Shown here: piece by piece, positions 26,885 to 35,553 of the stretch | How positions within the stretch are numbered: position 1 is the first letter of the stretch | Layout of the letters: each line of letters begins with the position of its first letter | Assembly: GCF_023145695.1 (NCBI RefSeq) | Contig: NZ_JAJHVV010000013.1 | Span: 62,001-126,000 of the forward strand | DNA length: 64,000 nt | Direction of reading: 5' to 3' | DNA from: Vibrio amylolyticus | GTDB lineage: Bacteria > Pseudomonadota > Gammaproteobacteria > Enterobacterales > Vibrionaceae | Notes under the pieces: generated by a model | The model's database searches: none | What the model was told of the DNA's origin: nothing | What the model saw: only the letters and a program-made list of their open reading frames with translations | Program-made: the position numbers and the translations under genes

Positions 26885-26904
26885 TATAAAAAACCCAATG
26901 ATAA

Positions 26905-27423
26905 CTAATCGATCACTTCGTCTTCATCTTCTATCTCAAGCTCTATATCTAAAGGCTCTTGAGAGATGATAATTCCGGTGTTATCAGCATAAAGAAAATC
27001 TTCTGGCATAAAGGTAACGCTACCAAAGTTCACCGCGACATCAAGCTCACCAACACCATTGCCTACTGCACCTACAGGGATAGAAGCAAGCGCCTGAATA
27101 CCTACACTCATATCTTCTAGCTCGTCAACTTCACGAACACAACCATAAACCACAATACCTTCCCACTCATTCTCTTCCGCCAGCGTTGCTAGCTCGGCAT
27201 CAATAAGCGCACGACGAAGAGAGCCTCCGCCATCAATGAGTAGTACGCGTCCAACTCCATCCTGCTCTAAAACTTCTCGAATGAGGCTGTTATCTTCAAA
27301 GCATTTAATGGTGGTAACTTGACCAGCAAAAGACGCACTGCCGCCAAAGTTACTAAAAAGTGGTTCAACAACATCGACTTGATCTAAGTAAATATCGCAA
27401 AGAGCTGAAGTATTGTATTCCAT
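26905..27423 (-). CDS. rraA: Ribonuclease E activity regulator RraA
   Basis: A trimeric protein that binds the C-terminal part of RNase E and lowers its activity. The 172 residues start MEYNTSALCDIYLDQVDVVEP and contain the conserved GRVLLIDGGGSLRRALIDAELA (about residues 77-98) and VVYGCVREVDEL. It lies 74 bp after menA on the same strand, the same pairing as in E. coli. The acidic C-terminal tail (ELEIEDEDEVID) is normal. Confidence 0.96.
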   Translation of the reverse strand: MEYNTSALCDIYLDQVDVVEPLFSNFGGSASFAGQVTTIKCFEDNSLIREVLEQDGVGRVLLIDGGGSLRRALIDAELATLAEENEWEGIVVYGCVREVDELEDMSVGIQALASIPVGAVGNGVGELDVAVNFGSVTFMPEDFLYADNTGIIISQEPLDIELEIEDEDEVID

Positions 27424-27497
27424 AGTATTTTTCCATACTGATAGTCATCTTTATCGAGTATATAGGGTCAATAAGTCAATGCAATGATAAGGCGCAA

Positions 27498-28415
27498 TTA
27501 ACTGACTAGAGTTTGAGCTATAACGACGCCAGTAAAGAGTACATTCGTCAGCAGAGCACACTTAACGACAATGGGCATCATAGGGGCAATTTGTACTGGC
27601 TGACTGGCTTGCCATACAGCCTTGCCATGTTTGAACACCACCACTAGGCTCAGTAAAAATGGCAAGCTCACCCAAAGCGGTGCTGGTTGGATAACGAGAT
27701 AAGCAGCAAAGGTTGCTAGCGCTGAAGCCAGCAGGAACGCATGGTATTGTTTCGACTTCGCTTGTCCTAAGCGTACTGCCACCGTTCTTTTTCCACATGC
27801 CTGATCATTTTCAATGTCGCGCATATTATTGACATTAAGTACTGCGACAGCAAAGAGACCACAACCGACGGCCGGTAATATTAATGCAGTTTCAACAAAC
27901 CCTGTATGTAGAAAGAATGTACCTGCAACACCCAACAACCCGAAGAAGATAAACACCGAAATATCACCAAGCCCTACATACCCATAAGGCTTATTCCCTA
28001 CCGTATAAGCGATAGCAGCCACAATAGCCAACACACCTAAGGCAATAAAGGTGAGAATACTTTGTAAACTGTCTAGGGCATAAAACACCAGAGTTAAGCC
28101 AGACGCCATAGTCAGTACGATATTAATCACCATTGCTTGCTGCATGGTTTTTAACGATACCGCACCTGATTGAATCGCCCGCATAGGACCGAGGCGATCC
28201 TCGTTATCGGTTCCTTTAACGGCATCACCGTAGTCATTGGCTAAATTGGATAATATTTGCAGTAACGTCGCCGTAATAAATGCCAATACCGCAATAGCTA
28301 AAGAAAAATGATCGATTGAATAAGCCAATACACTTCCGGTTAGTATTGAAACTAATGCTAAGGGAAGTGTTTTAGGTCTCGCTGCATCTAACCAAATCTG
28401 TATTGATTGCTTCAT
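27498..28415 (-). CDS. menA: 1,4-dihydroxy-2-naphthoate polyprenyltransferase
   Basis: This integral-membrane UbiA-superfamily enzyme attaches the polyprenyl chain in menaquinone synthesis. The 305 residues include the first Asp-rich motif NDYGDAVKGTDNEDR (about 61-75) and the second, NNMRDIENDQACGKRTVAVRLG, with about eight membrane helices. It is located between efp and rraA; menaquinone supports anaerobic respiration, such as fumarate reduction fed by the aspA/Dcu genes of the window. Confidence 0.95.
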   Translation of the reverse strand: MKQSIQIWLDAARPKTLPLALVSILTGSVLAYSIDHFSLAIAVLAFITATLLQILSNLANDYGDAVKGTDNEDRLGPMRAIQSGAVSLKTMQQAMVINIVLTMASGLTLVFYALDSLQSILTFIALGVLAIVAAIAYTVGNKPYGYVGLGDISVFIFFGLLGVAGTFFLHTGFVETALILPAVGCGLFAVAVLNVNNMRDIENDQACGKRTVAVRLGQAKSKQYHAFLLASALATFAAYLVIQPAPLWVSLPFLLSLVVVFKHGKAVWQASQPVQIAPMMPIVVKCALLTNVLFTGVVIAQTLVS

Positions 28416-28480
28416 TATTTTATTTTTCTAAGCCCAGTGTCATTTGATTGTGTCACAACCTTTTCTATCAGGCAAAAACT

Positions 28481-28506
28481 AAAAAAGGCCACCGAAGTGA
28501 CCTTTA
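28481..28506 (-). terminator. efp terminator
   Basis: On the minus strand AAGGTCAC-TTCG-GTGGCCTT with a TTCG loop is followed by TTTTTAG, 33 bases past the efp stop. Confidence 0.85.
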
Positions 28507-28538
28507 ACATAAGCTATATCGCAATGATATTTCAGTAA

Positions 28539-29105
28539 TTACTTAACACGACCAACGTATTCGCCAGTGCGAGTATCAACTTTGATTACTTCGCCAATCG
28601 AGATGAATAGTGGTACGCGAACAACGGCACCTGTCGAAAGAGTCGCAGGTTTACCGCCAGTACCTTGAGTATCACCCTTAAGGCCTGGATCAGTCTCTGT
28701 TACTTCAATCTCAACAAAGTTTGGTGGCGTTACAACGATTGGATTACCGTTCCAAAGCGTGATCATGCATGAATCGTTTTCTACCAACCATTTTGCATTC
28801 TCACCTACGGCTTTTACTTCAGCAGCGATTTGCTCGAAAGACTCACTGTTCATAAAGTGATAGAATTCACCGTCGTTGTAAAGGTAATCTAGATCAACAT
28901 CCATTACGTCAGCCACTTCTACCGTTTCGCCTGACTTAAAGGTTTTCTCTAATACTTTACCTGACAACAATTTACGGATTTTGACACGGTTGAATGCCTG
29001 ACCTTTGCCTGGTTTCACTAACTCGTTTTCGAGAATGACACACGGCTCCTTATCAAGCATAAGTTTAAGACCGCCTTTAAATTCATTCGTGCTAACAGTA
29101 GCCAT
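28539..29105 (-). CDS. efp: Elongation factor P
   Basis: EF-P relieves ribosome stalling at consecutive prolines. The 188 residues form the three-domain factor. The modified lysine is Lys34 in VKPGKGQAF, the context recognised by the EpmA/EpmB beta-lysylation system. The gene for EpmB stands head to head with it, with only 33 bp between start codons; EpmA is not in the window. Confidence 0.97.
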   Translation of the reverse strand: MATVSTNEFKGGLKLMLDKEPCVILENELVKPGKGQAFNRVKIRKLLSGKVLEKTFKSGETVEVADVMDVDLDYLYNDGEFYHFMNSESFEQIAAEVKAVGENAKWLVENDSCMITLWNGNPIVVTPPNFVEIEVTETDPGLKGDTQGTGGKPATLSTGAVVRVPLFISIGEVIKVDTRTGEYVGRVK

Positions 29106-29138
29106 TTTTTCCTCTTACCCTATTTCGAGTTTAATTTA

Positions 29139-30161
29139 ATGCCGCACATCATAACCCGAATTACCCCATCTGTTGAGCAAAACTGGCTCAAACAGCTAGC
29201 GAATGCGATCTCAGACCCAGCCAAACTGCTCGCACAGCTTGAGATTGACGCCTCAGAATGGGAACGAGGCTTTGATGCAAAAAAGTTATTTGCGCAGCGA
29301 GTACCGCTTAGTTTTGTCAATCGAATGGAAAAAGGCAACCCGCACGATCCACTATTGAGACAAGTGCTACCGTTAATTGATGAGTTTGAACAACATGAAG
29401 GTTACTCAAACGATCCGCTCGACGAGCAAAACAACGCAGTTCCAGGGTTACTGCACAAATACCGTAATCGCGCACTTTTTATTGTTAAAGGTGGGTGCGC
29501 TATAAATTGTCGCTACTGTTTCAGACGCCACTTCCCTTACAGTGATAACAAAGGCACTAAAGCTGTCTGGCAGCAAGGGCTTGATTACCTCAAAAAGCAC
29601 CCTGAAATTAATGAAGTCATTCTATCTGGTGGTGACCCACTGATGGCAAAAGATCATGAGTTGGAATGGCTTATCGAGGCGATTGCCAACATCAGCCATA
29701 TTAAGCGGCTTCGAATTCACTCGAGATTACCCGTGGTGATCCCTGAAAGAATTACCGAAGCATTATGCCAGCTGCTGACTCAGACAAGGCTACAAGTTGT
29801 TTTCGTCACGCACATCAATCACGCCAATGAAATCAACGCCGAACTGACTCATTTCATCAGTAAGTTAAGACATGCCAATGTCACCTTGCTTAACCAAAGC
29901 GTACTGCTTAAAGGCGTTAACGATAACGTATCAGCCCAAGTCGATTTAAGTGAGTCTCTGTTTACTGCTGGAATCCTACCCTACTACTTACATGTACTTG
30001 ATAAGGTACAAGGCGCTGCGCACTTTTACGTTTCAGACGAGCGAGCGAAAGAGATTATGGCCGGTTTAATTGAGCGGGTATCAGGTTACCTAGTACCAAC
30101 ACTTGCCCGAGAAGTGGCTGGAGAGAAAAGCAAGACACCGCTCGACCTGCACTTGGAATAA
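29139..30161 (+). CDS. epmB: EF-P (R)-beta-lysine modification 2,3-aminomutase
   Basis: A radical-SAM enzyme that converts (S)-alpha-lysine to (R)-beta-lysine, which EpmA then attaches to Lys34 of EF-P. The 340 residues include the 4Fe-4S cluster motif CX3CX2C at Cys120, Cys124 and Cys127 (GCAINCRYCFRRHFPY) and LSGGDPLMAKD. The start MPHIITRITPSVEQNW matches the family. It is transcribed away from its substrate gene efp. Confidence 0.95.
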   Translation: MPHIITRITPSVEQNWLKQLANAISDPAKLLAQLEIDASEWERGFDAKKLFAQRVPLSFVNRMEKGNPHDPLLRQVLPLIDEFEQHEGYSNDPLDEQNNAVPGLLHKYRNRALFIVKGGCAINCRYCFRRHFPYSDNKGTKAVWQQGLDYLKKHPEINEVILSGGDPLMAKDHELEWLIEAIANISHIKRLRIHSRLPVVIPERITEALCQLLTQTRLQVVFVTHINHANEINAELTHFISKLRHANVTLLNQSVLLKGVNDNVSAQVDLSESLFTAGILPYYLHVLDKVQGAAHFYVSDERAKEIMAGLIERVSGYLVPTLAREVAGEKSKTPLDLHLE

Positions 30162-30390
30162 ACGTAGATAATAAGTGATCATATTTATCAATAGATTACC
30201 ATTCCGCCCAAATGTGACTTACTAGCAAAGTTTGGATAACACCCTACCGTTGAAGCACGTTTTTTTGACCAAAAACAATGAAATAGCGGATCACCATACA
30301 GGCGTTCATATACGCACATCAGCTCACATCCACGCCTACCACTTTTGTATAGGATGACCTTCTACATACATAAATGGATGAGGTATAAGC

Positions 30391-31713
30391 ATGTTCTATG
30401 TTCATATGCTGCTGTTGTTGTCGGTGATATTCATAGGTATCCGTCATGGGGGCATAGCGTTTGGTTTACTGGGTGGACTTGGTGTTTCGGTTCTCGCCTT
30501 TGTATTTGGTATCGCTCCTGGCACCCCGCCAATCAGTGTCATGCTGATTATTTTGGCCGTTGTTGCAGCGTCTGCGACCTTAGAGGCTACTGGTGGTCTA
30601 AAGCTATTAGTGAAGTTTGCTGAACGCTTACTACGTAAACATCCGAATCAAATTGTATTCCTCGGCCCACTGTGTACGTACTCATTAACAGTGCTCGTCG
30701 GAACAGGCCATTCTGTGTACCCACTTCTTCCGGTTATTTATGATGTCGCTTATAAAAAAGGCATTCGCCCAGAACGCCCTATGGCGATGGCGACAGTTGC
30801 ATCCCAAATGGGCATCACAGCGAGCCCAATTGCCGCTGCAGCCGCAGTCGTCATGGCAACAGCAGCAGATAACAACTTGGATATCAGCTTAGTTAATGTG
30901 CTGCTCGTGACCATACCTGCCACTCTGATTGGTTTACTTGCAGGTTGTACTTGGAGCTTGAAGCGCGGTAAAGATCTCGACCAAGACCAAGAATTTATTA
31001 CTCGCTGTAAAGCCCCTGAGTTCAAGGCGCAACTGATTGATGTCAGCACCGAAAGCTCAAATGATCAGCAAGCAGACTCTCAAGCGAAAAAAGGTCTGGG
31101 CATATTCTTAGCGGGCATCGCCACGGTTATCTTTGTCGCCATGTTTGGTAAAGATCTCGCATTGCTGCCTGATGGCGTTAATATGTCGGTCGCGATTCAG
31201 TTCCTAATGTTATCTGTAGGCGCGGTAATACTACTCACGACTAAAGTCGACCCAAAAAAGATTGTTCACAGTAATGTATTTATCGCGGGTATGACGGCTG
31301 TCATCATCATCTTTGGTATTGCTTGGATGAGTGACACCATTATTGGTTACCACAAGCCTTACCTAATTAGCCTAGTGAGCGACTTAGTTGCTGCACATCC
31401 ATGGACCTTCGCCATTGCCATGTTTGTGGTATCGGTGTTCTTGAAAAGCCAAGCGGCTGTTCTCACCATTATGCTACCGCTTGGGTTTGCGATGGGGATC
31501 CCTGCCCCCGTATTGATTGGCGTACTGCCCGCTTGTTATGCGTACTTCTTCTTCCCGTTCTACCCAAGCGATCTCGCGGCTATTACCTTTGACCGATCAG
31601 GGACAACGCAGATTGGAAAATATGTACTGAATCACAGCTTCTTGATCCCTGGATTTATCGGCGTCACAACGGCGACTGTTGTTGGTTACCTTATCTCAAT
31701 GGCCATTAACTAG
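30391..31713 (+). CDS. dcuB: Anaerobic C4-dicarboxylate transporter, DcuB-like
   Basis: A 440-residue inner-membrane carrier with 10-12 hydrophobic helices. Typical Dcu sequences are GGIAFGLLGGLGV, AVVAASATLEATGGL, LVGTGHSVYPLLPVIYDVA and the C-terminal FYPSDLAAITFDRSGTTQIGKYV. These resemble E. coli DcuB, the fumarate/succinate antiporter used in fumarate respiration, more than DcuA; exact subtype is inferred. The 229-bp upstream region shows TGTGA at about 30214 but no complete CRP or FNR site. It converges with pfkA. Confidence 0.85.
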   Translation: MFYVHMLLLLSVIFIGIRHGGIAFGLLGGLGVSVLAFVFGIAPGTPPISVMLIILAVVAASATLEATGGLKLLVKFAERLLRKHPNQIVFLGPLCTYSLTVLVGTGHSVYPLLPVIYDVAYKKGIRPERPMAMATVASQMGITASPIAAAAAVVMATAADNNLDISLVNVLLVTIPATLIGLLAGCTWSLKRGKDLDQDQEFITRCKAPEFKAQLIDVSTESSNDQQADSQAKKGLGIFLAGIATVIFVAMFGKDLALLPDGVNMSVAIQFLMLSVGAVILLTTKVDPKKIVHSNVFIAGMTAVIIIFGIAWMSDTIIGYHKPYLISLVSDLVAAHPWTFAIAMFVVSVFLKSQAAVLTIMLPLGFAMGIPAPVLIGVLPACYAYFFFPFYPSDLAAITFDRSGTTQIGKYVLNHSFLIPGFIGVTTATVVGYLISMAIN

Positions 31714-31750
31714 TTGCTCAGTGCAAAGTCATTTCTGCTGAATGACATAT

Positions 31751-31784
31751 AAAAAAATCCCGCTAGTTTCCTAGCGGGATTTTC
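31751..31784. terminator. Shared terminator of dcuB-like gene and pfkA
   Basis: AAATCCCGCTAG-TTTC-CTAGCGGGATTTT is a perfect stem of about 12 bp between convergent genes. The T run is longer on the minus strand, so it serves pfkA at least as well. Confidence 0.85.
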
Positions 31785-31832
31785 AAGATCAGTTCCGATT
31801 CGAACTATGACATCAACATGTTTATGCCTGTC

Positions 31833-32795
31833 TTAGAACAACTCTTCCGCAACTTTAAATAGATCGTTGCGAACTGGGCGCTTCATGTTCTCAATCGCAT
31901 CAATGATGTCGTGGTGTACTAGCTCTTCTTTCTGAATGCCAACACAACGACCACCATGACCTTCCATTAGAAGGTGAACCGCGTAGTTACCCATGCGAGA
32001 CGCTAATACGCGGTCAAATGCTGTTGGGCGACCACCACGTTGGATGTGACCTAGTACCGTTGCACGAGTTTCACGACCCGTTGCATCTTCAATCTCTTTC
32101 GCTAGATCGTTCGCATCCATCATCAGCTCAGTTAGAGCAATAATTGCATGCTTCTTGCCTTTCGCGATGCCATCTTGAATGTTAGCGATTAGCTGATCTT
32201 TATCTAGACCTGTCTCTGGCGTAATAATGTACTCACAACCACCTGCAATTGCTGACATCAGAGTAAGGTCACCACAGTGACGACCCATGATTTCAACAAT
32301 AGAGATACGTTGGTGAGATGAAGAAGTATCACGTAGACGGTCAATTGCATCAATAACAGTATTCAGCGCTGTTAGATAACCAATGGTGTAATCAGTACCT
32401 GCGATATCATTATCAATCGTGCCAGGAAGACCGATACATGGGTAGCCCATTTCAGTTAGCTTCTTCGCGCCCATGTAAGAGCCGTCACCACCAACAACAA
32501 CCAGTGCTTCAATGCCGTGCTTTTTAAGGTTTTCGATACCTTTTTGACGAACTTCAACATGCTTAAAGTCTGGGAAACGAGCTGAACCAAGGAAAGTACC
32601 GCCACGGTTGATAACATCTGAAACAGCAGAACGGTCAAGCTTTTCAATGCGATCTTCAACAAGGCCTTGATAGCCATCGTAAATACCGTAAACCTCAATA
32701 CCAGCCGACAGTGCTGTGCGCACAACGCCTCGTACTGCTGCGTTCATACCAGGTGCGTCACCGCCACTTGTTAAAACACCGATCTTCTTAATCAT
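31833..32795 (-). CDS. pfkA: 6-phosphofructokinase
   Basis: ATP-dependent phosphorylation of fructose-6-phosphate, the committed glycolytic step. The ATG at 32795 gives MIKKIGVLTSGGDAPGMNAA and 320 residues, the standard start; a GTG six bases upstream is possible but not family-like. Motifs are GGDGSYMGA (about 102-110), the catalytic PGTIDNDI and GHIQRGG. It lies downstream of cpxP-fieF, the same order as in E. coli, but has its own 322-bp upstream region. Confidence 0.97.
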   Translation of the reverse strand: MIKKIGVLTSGGDAPGMNAAVRGVVRTALSAGIEVYGIYDGYQGLVEDRIEKLDRSAVSDVINRGGTFLGSARFPDFKHVEVRQKGIENLKKHGIEALVVVGGDGSYMGAKKLTEMGYPCIGLPGTIDNDIAGTDYTIGYLTALNTVIDAIDRLRDTSSSHQRISIVEIMGRHCGDLTLMSAIAGGCEYIITPETGLDKDQLIANIQDGIAKGKKHAIIALTELMMDANDLAKEIEDATGRETRATVLGHIQRGGRPTAFDRVLASRMGNYAVHLLMEGHGGRCVGIQKEELVHHDIIDAIENMKRPVRNDLFKVAEELF

Positions 32796-33117
32796 GCTCA
32801 CCCTCGAATTTTTTGGGAATTAAACTTCAATTTAATACCGATGACGATACAAGCGTCACCCGTGAAATCCTTTTAATCTGTGCCGTATGTTACCTTTACC
32901 AAAAAGGAATACTACTTTTATTTGCACTGAATTATGTAAGTTTATTACTTATGTAATAGTATTACAGTTTTCTCCGATTCCTTTGTTGATTCACATCAGA
33001 GTCTGGTTTTTCTTTTGCTGCTCAAAATATAGTTAACACTGTTTAATCTGTCTTGTCGAATAGATAAAAGTTTTATGAACACTCTGTTCTAGCAAAGTAT
33101 GCATACCACTGAATAAG
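32796..33117 (-). other. Regulatory spacer between fieF and pfkA (322 bp)
   Basis: AT-rich and with no credible gene. It contains the perfect 7+1+7 palindrome described separately and an AT-rich stretch near 32900-32960. I find no convincing sigma-70 pair or Cra/FruR box close to pfkA. Confidence 0.5.
32952..32966. promoter_or_regulatory. Palindrome TGTAATA-G-TATTACA upstream of pfkA
   Basis: A perfect 15-base odd palindrome about 160 bases upstream of pfkA. It looks like a dimeric repressor operator, but I do not recognise the binding protein. Confidence 0.35.
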
Positions 33118-34026
33118 CTACCAATCCTGCTCAACTTGAGACTTTTCGCTATTCATTACCACTGAATATGGGTCTTGGTGAATAAGAACATCCGCGCCCG
33201 GGAACTGACTCATAAGAGCCTCTTCCACTTCATCTGAGATACGGTGCGCTTCTATCAAAACCATATTGTCATCAAGCTCAAGGTGGAGCTGAATAAATCG
33301 AGTTGGTCCTGACATACGCGTTCTCAGTTGATGTACACCCAATACTCCCTCAACCTCTATACAGCTTTGACGAATCTGATCTAACTCTTCGTCAGGTAAC
33401 TTACGATCAAGCAAGGTTTGAATCGCCTCACTCACCATTTGAAATGCGCTGTATAAAATATAAAGGCCGATAGCAACCGCAAAGACTGCATCCGCTTGAG
33501 TGACACCAAACCAACTAAGGCCCAATGCAAACATGATGGCGCCATTCATATACAGGTCAGTTTGATAATGAAGTGAGTCTGCGGCTATCGCTTGGCTTCC
33601 GGTTTTCTTTACTACATGTTTTTGGAATCGAACTAGCGCAAAAGTGACAATCATGGCAAAGAAGCTGACGTAAACACCATATTCAGGGGAGTTCAATTCA
33701 TGCGGACGGAAGAAGCGCTCAACACCATTAAGAATGAGAAAACAGGCCGACCCAGAAATAAACATCGCCTGAGCAAGCGCCGCTAAAGATTCAGCTTTAC
33801 CATGACCAAATGTATGTTCTTTATCAGCAGGTTGAAGTGCGTAGCGAATCACCATCAAATTGACCGCAGATGCAGCGATATCGAGCATTGAATCGATAAC
33901 AGAGGCAAGCAGACTCACCGAGCCAGTGATCCACCAAATGGCAACTTTAACCACCAATAGTAGAGTCGCGACCGCCGTTGCAGTCCATGCGGCCAGAGTG
34001 ACCAATCGAGCGTATTCTTGTTTCAT
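33118..34026 (-). CDS. fieF: Cation-efflux pump FieF (CDF family)
   Basis: An inner-membrane dimeric antiporter that exports Fe2+/Zn2+ in exchange for H+. The 302 residues have six membrane helices and a cytoplasmic C-terminal domain. The transport-site residues are visible: Asp45 and Asp49 in DSMLDIAAS and the DSLHYQTD motif (second Asp/His pair). HTFGHGKAESL is a CDF signature. The gene order cpxP-fieF-pfkA matches E. coli. Confidence 0.95.
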   Translation of the reverse strand: MKQEYARLVTLAAWTATAVATLLLVVKVAIWWITGSVSLLASVIDSMLDIAASAVNLMVIRYALQPADKEHTFGHGKAESLAALAQAMFISGSACFLILNGVERFFRPHELNSPEYGVYVSFFAMIVTFALVRFQKHVVKKTGSQAIAADSLHYQTDLYMNGAIMFALGLSWFGVTQADAVFAVAIGLYILYSAFQMVSEAIQTLLDRKLPDEELDQIRQSCIEVEGVLGVHQLRTRMSGPTRFIQLHLELDDNMVLIEAHRISDEVEEALMSQFPGADVLIHQDPYSVVMNSEKSQVEQDW

Positions 34027-34151
34027 ATAACGTTTATAACTTAATCAATATGATCTCAGTATAACGCGTCAGTCACAAAAAAAATATCAAACAAAAGGCA
34101 GCCATTATGGCTGCCTAGTCGTGAATTCGTTTTTGAGCTCGTTCTCAGTGT

Positions 34152-34655
34152 CTATGACTCGTGCATGCGCTTTTGCATTTTATCACTGCATTTTTGCATA
34201 CGCTCTTGCTGAAGCTCAACAAATTGCGCTTTCTGCTCTTCAGTAAGTACACTCAACATTTTCTGTTGCTGTGCAAGCTTATTAACACGACGCTCGGTCT
34301 GCTTTTCAACCATCTGCTTCGCTAGCTCATTGGCTGCTGCTTCATCAAAGCTATCAGCTAGCACTAATGCCTGAATTTGCTGATGATACGCTTGCATCTC
34401 AGCTTGTTTTGCTTCGAAGTTACCTTGATGGTGTGCTTTTCTTTCCGACTTTGACGTTTCACGCATCTCTTTTAGCTGATCTTTCTGTTCATCGGTGAGA
34501 TCGAGCTGGCGAACAATGCTTCGATCAAATCCACCCGAACATCCACCCTTACCACCTTTATGGTGAGAGTTTCCACCAAAGGCATACGCACTTGCTGTCG
34601 CGAATGTCAGTGGAAGAATCGCCGCAGCCAAAACCAGTTTTTTTGTAGTGTTCAT
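34152..34655 (-). CDS. cpxP: Periplasmic Cpx inhibitor CpxP (Spy/CpxP family)
   Basis: A periplasmic stress protein that dampens CpxA signalling and helps clear misfolded proteins. The ATG at 34655 gives MNTTKKLVLAAAILPLTFAT, a clean signal peptide cut near SAYA, and 167 residues; a longer frame from 34706 would bury the signal and is rejected. The two family motifs are present: LDLTDEQKDQL and LSVLTEEQKAQF (LTxxQ type). Divergent from cpxRA across a CpxR box. Confidence 0.93.
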   Translation of the reverse strand: MNTTKKLVLAAAILPLTFATASAYAFGGNSHHKGGKGGCSGGFDRSIVRQLDLTDEQKDQLKEMRETSKSERKAHHQGNFEAKQAEMQAYHQQIQALVLADSFDEAAANELAKQMVEKQTERRVNKLAQQQKMLSVLTEEQKAQFVELQQERMQKCSDKMQKRMHES

Positions 34656-34753
34656 AATCGTACCCTCAGTTGTTTTTGTATCACGTTGTCTGTTGTCACT
34701 GCTCATGCAGCGGATAACTTAATAGTACGACCTAGGGTGTAAACGAGCGTTTA

Positions 34754-34774
34754 GTAAGCGTAAAGGATCGTAAA
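34754..34774. promoter_or_regulatory. CpxR box in the cpxP-cpxR spacer
   Basis: GTAAA (34760-34764), GGATC, GTAAA (34770-34774) is an exact copy of the GTAAA-N5-GTAAA CpxR consensus, with a further GTAAG half-site at 34754. It is placed between cpxP and cpxRA, about 90 bases before the cpxR ATG. A TATAAA for cpxR lies near 34814. It should drive autoregulation in both directions. Confidence 0.85.
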
Positions 34775-34866
34775 GAGAGAAAATTAAGCTCTTCGCCTGT
34801 CATTTTTCGCAGTACTATAAATAGGAAGCACAACGCAGACGTAATTTCGAAAGAGGCAGCACAACT

Positions 34867-35553
34867 ATGGCACATATCCTACTCATTGATGATGACACTG
34901 AACTGACTGGCTTATTGAAAGAAGTATTAAGCTATGAAGGCTTTACCGTGACCGAAACCAACGATGGTGAGTCAGGGCTTGCGGAAGTCAGTGATGATAT
35001 CGACCTCATCTTGCTTGACGTGATGATGCCTAAGCTCAATGGCATGGATACGCTTAAAAAGCTGCGTGAAACTTGGAATACCCCAGTGCTTATGCTTACC
35101 GCTCGTGGTGAAGAAATCGATCGCGTTATTGGTTTAGAACTTGGCGCAGATGATTATTTACCGAAGCCATTTAGCGATCGAGAGCTACTGGCGAGAATGA
35201 AGGCGATTCTACGCCGAACTCAAACCAAAGCCGCACCGAAAATGACCGATTGCATTGAGTATCTCGATATAAAAGTCTATCCAGGTAAGCAAGAAGCTTA
35301 CTGCCAAGAGCAGTTGCTAGAGCTAACGACAACCGAATTCGCCCTATTAACGCACTTTATTCAAAACCCGGGAGTGACTCTGACTAAAGAGGCACTTAGC
35401 CTCGATGTTCTAGGTAAGCGTCTAGCCGCTTTTGACCGGGCAATAGATATGCACGTCTCTAATTTACGTAAAAAGCTCCCTGATACCGAATCCGGACGCT
35501 CTCGCATTAAGACCCTAAGAGGCCGAGGTTATTTATTGGTTGAGGAGGATTGA
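34867..35553 (+). CDS. cpxR: Envelope-stress response regulator CpxR
   Basis: An OmpR-family activator with a receiver domain (1-120) and a winged-helix DNA-binding domain (about 130-226). The phosphoacceptor is Asp51 in LILLDVMMPKLNG, with the acidic pair DDD at 8-10 and the conserved Lys in LPKPFSDREL. The C-terminal RGRGYLLVEED is typical. Its stop overlaps the cpxA ATG by one base (TGATG). Confidence 0.97.
   Translation: MAHILLIDDDTELTGLLKEVLSYEGFTVTETNDGESGLAEVSDDIDLILLDVMMPKLNGMDTLKKLRETWNTPVLMLTARGEEIDRVIGLELGADDYLPKPFSDRELLARMKAILRRTQTKAAPKMTDCIEYLDIKVYPGKQEAYCQEQLLELTTTEFALLTHFIQNPGVTLTKEALSLDVLGKRLAAFDRAIDMHVSNLRKKLPDTESGRSRIKTLRGRGYLLVEED

Noticed and set aside
30172..30220. FNR- or CRP-like half sites upstream of the DcuB-like gene
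   Set aside because: TGAT and ATCA are 7 bases apart instead of 4 for FNR, and the TGTGA at about 30214 has no matching right half.
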